Assembly: GCA_041557595.1 (NCBI GenBank)
Contig: JBFFGE010000148.1
Coordinates: 1 to 12,321, forward strand
Length of the DNA: 12,321 nucleotides
Source: JAOTYV01 sp041557595
Lineage (GTDB): Bacteria; Pseudomonadota; Alphaproteobacteria; UBA8366
Reading direction: 5' to 3'
Shown in pieces: positions 6,535-12,321 of the stretch. Under the pieces are notes generated by a model. That model had not been told where the DNA came from. It made no database searches and saw only the letters and a program-made list of their open reading frames with translations. Made by a program: the position numbers and the translations under genes. Each line of letters starts with the position of its first letter. Position 1 is the stretch's first letter.

Positions 6535-7920
6535 TTAACGCTCTTGAGCGCGGGTCCGGCCCAATGCATCGACCAGCGGCGTCAGCGACGGCGCGTCGCC
6601 GAGCCCCTGGGCAAGTTCGAAGATCTCCTCCGCGAGCGGCCGCTCGATGGTCAGATCGCAACAATCCATGAATTTGGCGGCGAGGCGTTCCTTGGAGAAC
6701 CAGCGTTCCGGTTTACCCATCGCGAGCGGCACCAGTTCTTCCAGTTTCTGTCCGTCCGCGGTCTCGATGGTAACGACAGCGCCGAATTCGGTGTTCCCCG
6801 CGACGCGGTCGTCACGTTCCATCGAGACCTTCTCGACCAGGCCGGACGCGTTGATGCGCGCGAGCGCCGCATCGGTGAATGTGCCCAGGGTAACGTCGCC
6901 ATCGAGCAGCGCCGCCGCGATGCAGTAGCCCATGCAGAACTTGCCCTCCAGCGGGGTCGTCGCCCGCTCGCACACCATGGGCTCGAAATGCATGTCGGTG
7001 ACGCCGACCCGGACATGCCGGACTGCCTCGAGGCCGCCGGCGATCCTGTCGCGCAGCCGTACCGCCGCTTCGATGGGCGGATGCGCGGCGCCGCAGGCCG
7101 GGTATGGTTTCAGCCCGAGGCCGAATTCGGTGAGGATTTCCAGCGGATTGCCCCAGGCGTCAAAATGTTCCGGCGCGATGCTTTGGTGATGGTTGAACAC
7201 TTCCGCGAAGCCGAACCGATTCTCCAACACGTCGACGCTGGCGGTGATGCCCTCGGCCGCCATCAGCGCGGCAAGCACGCCGTTCCGCGCGGCATAGCCC
7301 GCGTGCAGCGGCTTGGTCATTGTACCGAAATTGGCCCGCAATCCGCTGGCGCCCGACGCCGCCATGCCCAGCGCCATCGCGAACGGCTCCGCCTCGAGCG
7401 ACAGCAGCGACGATGCCGTCGCCGCCGCGCCGAGGCTGCCGAATGTCGCGGTCGCGTGCCAGCCGTTGCGGTAATGCGCGGTGTTCAGGGCGCGGCCCAT
7501 CTTGCTGATGATCTCGATGCCGAGGATATAGGCGGTGATGGCGGCGGCGCCGGAAACCTCGGCCCGCCCGGTCATCGCCAGGATCGCCGGCACCAGCGAG
7601 GCACCGGGATGGGCGTAGGCCGGATGCGTGACGTCGTCGTAATCGATCGCATGGGCAAGCGTACCGTTATACAGCGCCGAGTCATGGGGCGTGGCGAATC
7701 CGCCGGTTCCGATCAATGGAATGGCGGTCCGGTCGCCGCGATCCGGCATGTGCCCGACGACCCGGCCGAGCTTCTGAGATACAGGCTCGTACGCGCCCGC
7801 GATCATGCAGCCGAGGCAATCGGTGATCGCATCGACCACCATGGCCCGGGCGCGCGGCGGAAAGGCGTCGTCGCCGCATTGCCGGGCAAAGGCGACGAAA
7901 TTACCCGTGGCGTCCGTCAC
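6535..7920 (-). CDS. MmgE/PrpD family protein (first paralogue)
   Basis: This 461-residue member of the MmgE/PrpD superfamily belongs with 2-methylcitrate dehydratase, cis-aconitate decarboxylase and iminodisuccinate epimerase, all acting on di- or tricarboxylates. Conserved features are NGTLAHAIDYDD (85-96) and AHPGA (His104), GWHATATFG (His155), TMTKPLHAG (Lys203), LKPYPACGAAH (Lys271-His280), and a C-terminal LEGKFCMGYCIAAAL segment (324-338). The family's catalytic Asp, His and Lys positions therefore all seem present. The frame is open to an ATG at 8136, but the 72 residues it adds have no family character. The GTG at 7920 starts VTDAT, which aligns with MTHAT at the start of the neighbouring paralogue and gives the normal family length. 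The upstream Shine-Dalgarno is only fair (acagg). It is divergent from the second paralogue. Its substrate is unknown. Confidence 0.9.
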   Translation of the reverse strand: MTDATGNFVAFARQCGDDAFPPRARAMVVDAITDCLGCMIAGAYEPVSQKLGRVVGHMPDRGDRTAIPLIGTGGFATPHDSALYNGTLAHAIDYDDVTHPAYAHPGASLVPAILAMTGRAEVSGAAAITAYILGIEIISKMGRALNTAHYRNGWHATATFGSLGAAATASSLLSLEAEPFAMALGMAASGASGLRANFGTMTKPLHAGYAARNGVLAALMAAEGITASVDVLENRFGFAEVFNHHQSIAPEHFDAWGNPLEILTEFGLGLKPYPACGAAHPPIEAAVRLRDRIAGGLEAVRHVRVGVTDMHFEPMVCERATTPLEGKFCMGYCIAAALLDGDVTLGTFTDAALARINASGLVEKVSMERDDRVAGNTEFGAVVTIETADGQKLEELVPLAMGKPERWFSKERLAAKFMDCCDLTIERPLAEEIFELAQGLGDAPSLTPLVDALGRTRAQER

Positions 7921-8281
7921 AGCCGGAATACCTGTATCGCGCGTCCACCTGTCATCGCGCGCACCGACGCCGGCGTCCGCATGCCCTTCCTGCGAATTCG
8001 GCAGCCGGTTTTCCAATCGTCCTGAAATATCATGCGTCGCCACGATTACATCGATCCGGAAATACCATTTTGGCGTCCCTGCTCCGCACGGGCAAATCCG
8101 CGATTGGCAGGGGATTGCCGGAAGGCGGGTTTGCACTAAACTGGCCGCACAGACAAATTCCGTTCGGTCATGCGATTGAGTCCGATCCGGGCCCGCATGA
8201 TCTCGCCAATACTCAGATCACCTTGCGAATGCGACCGGAAAACGGGTCCCATCGCTCGATCCCTGAAATGGACACTTCCCG
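7921..8281. other. 361-bp divergent intergenic region between two MmgE/PrpD genes
   Basis: No gene with coding character is seen here. The open frames that cross it on both strands have no recognisable family features and overlap the neighbouring starts. It must carry the promoters for the minus-strand gene at 7920 and the plus-strand run from 8282. The best plus-strand promoter guess is TTGCCG (8115-8120), 16 bp, TAAACT (8137-8142), which is weak. There is no strong inverted repeat or riboswitch-like structure that I could recognise. Confidence 0.5.
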
Positions 8282-9652
8282 ATGACCCATGCGACCGCCC
8301 TCATCGAATATTTGCAGGATTTGACCGGCAAACCCCTGAACGACGACTTGTCCAATCGCACACGCAGGGTCTTGCTCGATACGCTGGGGTGCGGTCTCTA
8401 CGGCGCGGACATGCGCTGGACCCGAATACTCGTCGATGCCACGCCGCACGCCGCCGGAGACGCGACGGTTCTCGGCTACGCCAGAAAATTGCCGCCGGCT
8501 TCCGCCGCGCTCATCAATGGAACGTCGGCGCACGGTTTTGAACTCGACGACTTTATTGTCGGATCGTTCACCCATGCCGGCGCGCCGGTAATCTCGGCCG
8601 CACTCGCCGTGGCGGAAACAGCAGACGCAAGCGGCGAAAGGCTGCTCGGCGCGATCCTCGCCGGCTACGAGATCTTGGGGCGGCTCGGCCTGGCAATGGG
8701 TCATCAAAGCGCCGAAAAGGGCCTTCACTATACCGGCCTGCTCGGCGCCGTCGGCGCTGCGGTGGCCGCTGGTGTGGTGCGCGGCTTCGATACGAACCAG
8801 CTCCGCAACACGATCGGCGTCGCCGCCTCCATGGGCGGCGGGATCAAGGCATTCGCCCAAGGCACCGGCGGCATGGTGAAGCGTCTTCATGCGGGACGCG
8901 CCGCGGAGGCGGGCGTCCTTGCGGCGGATCTTTCCGACCGGGGTTTTTCCGGACCGAAGGACGGCCTCGACGGCGATTTCGGCCTGATCTTTGCCGCCGG
9001 CGGCGACGATGCGGAGCCCGCCAAACTGTCCGACGGACTCGGCCATGACTTCATGATTTACCGCAACTGGACCAAGCTCTACCCGTGTTGCGCCGCGTTG
9101 CATGCCGCCTGCCAGGGCATCGAGGAATTGCGTGCCGAACACAATCTTGCGCTGGACGGAATCGCGCGCGTCCAACTCGGCGGCAATCAGCGGACGGCAA
9201 TCCAGAACGGAAGCCGCACGATCGACGACACCATGGCCGCGCAGTACAGCGGCCCCTTCGCCGGCGCATTGGCGCTCGTCGGCAATGCGATGGAGCCGGC
9301 CGGATATACCCCGGACGCCGTCGCGAACGAGGAATTTCGCTCCGCGATGGATCGCATTGAAATTGTCACCGATCCCGAGGTCGACGCGGCCTATCCGGCG
9401 ACGCTTGGCGCCCGCATTACGATCGAGCTCGTCGACGGCAAGCAGTATGATCGCCTGATCCTGCATCCCAAGGGAACGGCGAAAGCCGGCGTCTCGACGG
9501 ACGATGTCGAAAACAAGTTCCGGATACTCGCAGGCACCCGAATGAACGCTGAAGCCGTCGAGGATACAATCGAAGCGGTCCAGAATATCGAACGTCCGGA
9601 CGGCCTGAACCGGTTGAGCAGCGCCATCCGGAATGTAACGAATGCCGCCTGA
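8282..9652 (+). CDS. MmgE/PrpD family protein (second paralogue)
   Basis: The 456-residue protein has the MmgE/PrpD fold pattern over its full length: RRVLLDTLGCGLYGA (28-42), NGTSAHGFELDD (79-90), THAGAP (His98), GLHYTGLLG (His149), GGMVKRLHAG (Lys200) and TKLYPCCAALHAA (Lys265-His274). It differs from the first paralogue in having Glu87 where the usual acidic residue in the H-A-x-D-x-DD block is Asp. Such proteins dehydrate, decarboxylate or epimerise carboxylic acids without a cofactor. ATG 8282 is the first possible start in frame, but no clear Shine-Dalgarno precedes it. The third paralogue follows after 55 bp, so they are probably one transcript with the lyase and CoA-transferase downstream. 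No substrate can be named. Confidence 0.92.
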   Translation: MTHATALIEYLQDLTGKPLNDDLSNRTRRVLLDTLGCGLYGADMRWTRILVDATPHAAGDATVLGYARKLPPASAALINGTSAHGFELDDFIVGSFTHAGAPVISAALAVAETADASGERLLGAILAGYEILGRLGLAMGHQSAEKGLHYTGLLGAVGAAVAAGVVRGFDTNQLRNTIGVAASMGGGIKAFAQGTGGMVKRLHAGRAAEAGVLAADLSDRGFSGPKDGLDGDFGLIFAAGGDDAEPAKLSDGLGHDFMIYRNWTKLYPCCAALHAACQGIEELRAEHNLALDGIARVQLGGNQRTAIQNGSRTIDDTMAAQYSGPFAGALALVGNAMEPAGYTPDAVANEEFRSAMDRIEIVTDPEVDAAYPATLGARITIELVDGKQYDRLILHPKGTAKAGVSTDDVENKFRILAGTRMNAEAVEDTIEAVQNIERPDGLNRLSSAIRNVTNAA

Positions 9653-9695
9653 CCCGGTGCGGTACTTTTCTTTCAGCCGTTCTGCAACTTGAACC

Positions 9696-9700
9696 GAGGA
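9696..9700 (+). promoter_or_regulatory. Shine-Dalgarno GAGGA that supports a TTG start for the PrpD-like gene
   Basis: GAGGA lies 7 nt before TTG at 9708. A GTG two bases later (9710) is in another frame and stops after five codons, so the TTG is the likely initiation codon. Confidence 0.65.
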
Positions 9701-9707
9701 CAGAGGT

Positions 9708-11135
9708 TTGTGCGCCCAAAAAATTGAGCCGGACAAAGTTTTGGCCGACATCGCCGACTACGTACTGCAGGACGATGCGATCGGCGACGCGACCCTTCGC
9801 ATCGCCCATCTCGCCTTCATGGATTTCCTCGGATGCGCCTTCGCCGCGCTCGACGAGCAGGATTGCCAACGCCTGATCCGGCCGCTCGTGCCGGACTTGA
9901 CGGTTCCCGGCGGCGCACGCATCCCCGGCACCCGGTATGAACTCGATCCGGCCACCGCCGCGTTCGGGTTCAGCGCGCTCGGCCGCTGGCTCGATTACAA
10001 CGACAGTTGGTTCGGAAAAGGCGGCGGCGGCCATCCCTCCGACATGTTCGGCGCGCTCTTGACGATGGGCGATTACTTGTCGCGACAACCCGTAGCCGCG
10101 CATCGGCTGACGATGAATGACGTGCTGGTCGCGGGCGTCAAGGCATACGAGATCATGGGACGGCACCTGCAGATGAACCAGTTCGGCGGGTTCGATTTTA
10201 CCGGTCCGCTAAAAGCCGCATGTGCCGCGGTGCTGACCCGCATGCTCGGCGGCGGAGTCGATGATATCGTCGCCGCCGTCTCGCAGGGCTGGGTCGACGG
10301 ACAACCGCTCCGCATTGTCCGCGCCCCCCGGACCGGGCCGCGCAAGAACTGGGCGTCGGCGGACGCCGGCTCCCGCGCGGTCTGGCTGGCGATCAAAACG
10401 ATGGAGGGCGAAAGCGGCTATCCGGACGTACTGACCACGCCGGCCACCGGCCTCTACGACGCTGAACGCAATGGCGAACCCTTTGCGTTCAGCGAACCCT
10501 TCGGCAGCTTCGTGATGGATACGATTCAGTTCAAGGTCTACCCGGCGCAATTCCGGACGCAAACCGCGCTCGAGGCGGCAATCGCGCTCCATCCCGTTAT
10601 CGCCGCCCGGCTGGGGGAGATCGAGCGTATCGAGATCGAAACCCATGAACGCACGATCCACACAGTGGACAAGACCGGCGAATTGGCCGGTCCGGCGGAC
10701 CGGGACCATTGCCTGCAATACATCGTCGCGATCGGCCTGATCTTCGGCGAATTGCGCTACGGCCATTATGGCGATGCGATCGCGGCCGACCCGCGCGTCG
10801 ACACTTTGCGCGATCGCATGCGGGTCCGCGAGAACCCGGACTATACTGAAGGATATCGGGACAAATCGATCGGGACCGACGCAAACGCCGTAACGGTATT
10901 CTTCGCCGACGGCACGGCCACGGAACGCATCGAAGTGCTCTATCCGATGGGCGACCCGGTTCGCCGGGAAGAAGTCCTGCCGGTGCTGGCGCGAAAGTTT
11001 GCGGAGAATCTCGCCGGACGCCTCCCGGACGCCAGGACCGAAACGCTTGTGAGCCTGTATGAAGACTACGATATATTCTCGAAAATGCCGGTGGACCGGT
11101 TCGTCGACCTGACCGTTCCGGAGGCAACTCCATGA
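9708..11135 (+). CDS. 2-methylcitrate dehydratase (PrpD)-like protein, MmgE/PrpD family (third paralogue)
   Basis: This 475-residue protein resembles enterobacterial PrpD (about 480 residues) along its whole length, much more than the two paralogues before it. Matching blocks are IADYV near 15-19, LDPATAAF (79-86), RWLDYND (93-99), GHPSD (108-112), WVDGQPLR (195-202), PRKNWASADAGSRAV (211-225) and, later, ADRDHCLQYIVAI. PrpD dehydrates 2-methylcitrate to 2-methyl-cis-aconitate in the methylcitrate cycle of propionate use. The cycle partners (prpB lyase, prpC synthase) are not in the window, so a related tricarboxylate may be the real substrate. The start is TTG with GAGGA 7 nt upstream. It is 55 bp after the second paralogue and 120 bp before the lyase. 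The stretch before GHPSD is a glycine-rich GKGGGG, unlike what I recall of enteric PrpD. Confidence 0.9.
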   Translation: MCAQKIEPDKVLADIADYVLQDDAIGDATLRIAHLAFMDFLGCAFAALDEQDCQRLIRPLVPDLTVPGGARIPGTRYELDPATAAFGFSALGRWLDYNDSWFGKGGGGHPSDMFGALLTMGDYLSRQPVAAHRLTMNDVLVAGVKAYEIMGRHLQMNQFGGFDFTGPLKAACAAVLTRMLGGGVDDIVAAVSQGWVDGQPLRIVRAPRTGPRKNWASADAGSRAVWLAIKTMEGESGYPDVLTTPATGLYDAERNGEPFAFSEPFGSFVMDTIQFKVYPAQFRTQTALEAAIALHPVIAARLGEIERIEIETHERTIHTVDKTGELAGPADRDHCLQYIVAIGLIFGELRYGHYGDAIAADPRVDTLRDRMRVRENPDYTEGYRDKSIGTDANAVTVFFADGTATERIEVLYPMGDPVRREEVLPVLARKFAENLAGRLPDARTETLVSLYEDYDIFSKMPVDRFVDLTVPEATP

Positions 11136-11136
11136 C

Positions 11137-11159
11137 GCGCCGCCCGCGCACGGCGCTTT
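11137..11159 (+). terminator. Possible weak terminator or attenuator after the PrpD-like gene
   Basis: GCGCCG (11137-11142) and CGGCGC (11151-11156) form a 6-bp GC stem with an 8-nt loop, followed by only three T residues. It starts immediately after the TGA stop. It could reduce read-through into the lyase gene, but the tail is too short for a confident terminator. Confidence 0.3.
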
Positions 11160-11255
11160 CCCCCCCGGCCTAATTTTCGCTATCGTTGCAAACCGGGAAG
11201 ACACCGGCGTCCGCCAACCGAACCCTGCATCATTCGCGTCATCAGGAGAGGCTTA

Positions 11256-12221
11256 ATGTCCGATTTACCCAAGCGGATAGACATCGTGGAAGAAGGACCG
11301 CGCGAAGGGTTCCAGATCGAGCGAAACCCCATTCCAACCGCACGGAAAATCGCCCTGATCGATGCGTTGTCGCAGACCGGCGTGAAGCACATCCAGACCG
11401 TGTCCTTCGTAAACCCGAAACGCGTTCCCGGCATGGCCGATGCCGAAGCGGTGGTTGCCGGCATCAAACGGGCGCCCGGCGTCGACTACAGCGCGCTCTG
11501 GTTCAACGAGCGGGGATTGCGGCAGGCATTGGCCGCCGGTTTCCTGCAGGTCGAAAGCAAGATCACCCTGCAACCTTCCGACGCCTTCCTGCAAAGCAAC
11601 CTCAACCGCACGCCGGAGCAGCATCTCGCGACGATCCATGCGCTGATCGAAACCTGCAAGAAACTCGGCGTGCCCGTGTGCCGCGCCAGCGTCGGCACCG
11701 CCTTCGGCTGCAATTTTCAGGGCGATATCCCGACGGAAACGATTGTGCGCCTGGTGGGTGAAATCCTCGACATCGCCGCCGAGCACAACCTGACGCTGGA
11801 GAGCGTATCGCTTGCCGACACCATGGCCTGGGGAACCCCGGAAAGCGTCAAGCGCACGATCGGCGCGATCCACAACGAATACCCGGACCTGAAGCTTGCG
11901 CTCCATCTTCACGATACGCGCGGGCTCGGGATCGCCAATGCCTATGCCGGGCTCGAGATGGGAATAGACCGGTTCGATTCATCGGTTGCCGGGCTCGGCG
12001 GCTGTCCCTTCGCGAAACATGCGGGCGCGGCCGGCAATGTCGCCACCGAAGATCTCGTCTTCCTGTGCGAGGAAATGGGCATCGCGACCGGAATCGATCT
12101 GGAGGCGATGATCGAGGCGGCCAGGATCGCCGAAGATGTCGTCGGCCACCCTGTACCGGGGTGCGTCGGCAAGGGCGGCAGCCTTTCCGGCATCCGCAAG
12201 CGCCTGTCGGCGGCCGCATGA
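11256..12221 (+). CDS. HMG-CoA lyase-like protein (HMGL/DRE-TIM metallolyase family)
   Basis: The 321-residue TIM-barrel lyase starts at ATG 11256 with AGGAG (11244-11248) 7 nt upstream. Family landmarks are GPREGFQ (14-20, Arg16), SFVNPKRVPGMADAEAV, SLADT (Asp188), the metal-binding HLHD (His217, His219), SSVAGLGGCPFA with the catalytic-loop Cys250, and GNVATED (Asn261). HMG-CoA lyases cleave 3-hydroxyacyl-CoA to acetyl-CoA plus a keto acid. Two normally invariant acids differ: the Asp after the first-strand Arg is Glu17, and the Glu before T-x-SFV is Gln47. The Cys-to-Asn spacing is 11 rather than the usual 9 residues. It therefore may cleave another acyl-CoA, such as a citramalyl-CoA type. 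A CoA-transferase gene starts 40 bp later and could supply the substrate; the pair is probably co-transcribed. Confidence 0.93.
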   Translation: MSDLPKRIDIVEEGPREGFQIERNPIPTARKIALIDALSQTGVKHIQTVSFVNPKRVPGMADAEAVVAGIKRAPGVDYSALWFNERGLRQALAAGFLQVESKITLQPSDAFLQSNLNRTPEQHLATIHALIETCKKLGVPVCRASVGTAFGCNFQGDIPTETIVRLVGEILDIAAEHNLTLESVSLADTMAWGTPESVKRTIGAIHNEYPDLKLALHLHDTRGLGIANAYAGLEMGIDRFDSSVAGLGGCPFAKHAGAAGNVATEDLVFLCEEMGIATGIDLEAMIEAARIAEDVVGHPVPGCVGKGGSLSGIRKRLSAAA

Positions 12222-12261
12222 ACCCGGCCCCGCCAGCAAAATATAAGCCGGAGTTTCGCTG

Positions 12262-12321
12262 ATGCCGCTACCCTTGCATGGAACCCGTGTCCTGGATCTG
12301 TCGAATATCGTCGCAGGACCG
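12262..12321 (+). CDS. CaiB/BaiF (class III) CoA-transferase, N-terminal fragment
   Basis: Only the first 20 codons are in the window; the frame runs off the end. They read HGTRVLDLSNIVAGP at residues 6-20, which is the characteristic first strand and glycine-rich turn of class III CoA-transferases (often RVLDLS-x-x-x-AGP). These enzymes move CoA between carboxylic acids. GGAG (12250-12253) lies 8 nt before ATG 12262. It follows the lyase gene by 40 bp, so the two are likely one unit in which the transferase activates the acid that the lyase later cleaves. Too short for any specificity. Confidence 0.8.
   Translation, partial: MPLPLHGTRVLDLSNIVAGP

Noticed and set aside
6544..8025. 493-codon plus-strand open frame opposite the first MmgE/PrpD gene
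   Set aside because: The minus-strand frame has full-length family motifs. This one is an antisense frame of GC-rich DNA with no recognisable domain.
7921..8136. 72-residue N-terminal extension of the first MmgE/PrpD protein (ATG at 8136)
   Set aside because: The extension has no family similarity, and the paralogue begins exactly where GTG 7920 would start. It looks like upstream non-coding DNA that happens to be open.
8070..8285. 71-codon open frame ending at the start of the second MmgE/PrpD gene
   Set aside because: It has no ribosome-binding site, no recognisable motif and a random-looking composition.
8213..9751. 512-codon minus-strand open frame opposite the second MmgE/PrpD gene
   Set aside because: It is antisense to a clearly recognisable gene, with a low-complexity Arg/Gly-rich composition and no motifs.
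1..12321. Defence system, CRISPR, prophage, integrase or IS element
   Set aside because: No repeat array, transposase, integrase, nuclease or toxin-antitoxin features were found; all genes read as metabolic enzymes.

Overview
This GC-rich window has the coding style of an alphaproteobacterium. The grounds are a dense set of catabolic oxidoreductases, three MmgE/PrpD proteins in a row, a TTGAC-type promoter with a weak -10, and a palindrome with tagagcaa / ttgctcta ends of the kind known as dispersed intergenic repeats in that class. The class is an inference; there is no rRNA or other marker gene. No tRNA, CRISPR array, transposase, phage gene, regulator or transporter was seen. Every gene looks like a soluble metabolic enzyme.

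Left part (1-2878): the 3' two thirds of a GMC flavin oxidoreductase (+) converges on a two-gene minus-strand unit, an MDR-type NADPH:quinone-reductase-like protein followed by a carboxymuconolactone decarboxylase (CMD)/AhpD-like protein. A 49-bp hairpin lies exactly between the converging genes and contains both of their TAG stop codons.

Middle part (2879-6534): a 222-bp divergent intergenic region leads into a plus-strand run of a glutathione S-transferase (GTG start), a second complete GMC oxidoreductase, and an extended short-chain dehydrogenase/epimerase (SDR) with its own candidate promoter.

Right part (6535-12321): an MmgE/PrpD protein on the minus strand is head-to-head, across 361 bp, with a plus-strand run of a second MmgE/PrpD protein, a third one that resembles true 2-methylcitrate dehydratase (PrpD), an HMG-CoA-lyase-like protein with altered active-site residues, and the first 20 codons of a CaiB/BaiF (class III) CoA-transferase cut by the window edge.

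Working together (inference): the GMC, MDR and SDR enzymes would oxidise or reduce alcohol, aldehyde or enone groups. The MmgE/PrpD proteins would add or remove water, or decarboxylate or epimerise, on di- or tricarboxylates. The CoA-transferase would activate an acid, and the lyase would cleave a 3-hydroxy-acyl-CoA to an acyl-CoA or acetyl-CoA plus a keto acid. This looks like part of a degradation pathway for a branched, oxygenated carbon source. The substrate cannot be read from the sequence. The most unusual points are the three MmgE/PrpD paralogues beside a non-canonical HMGL-type lyase, and the stop-codon-carrying palindrome.
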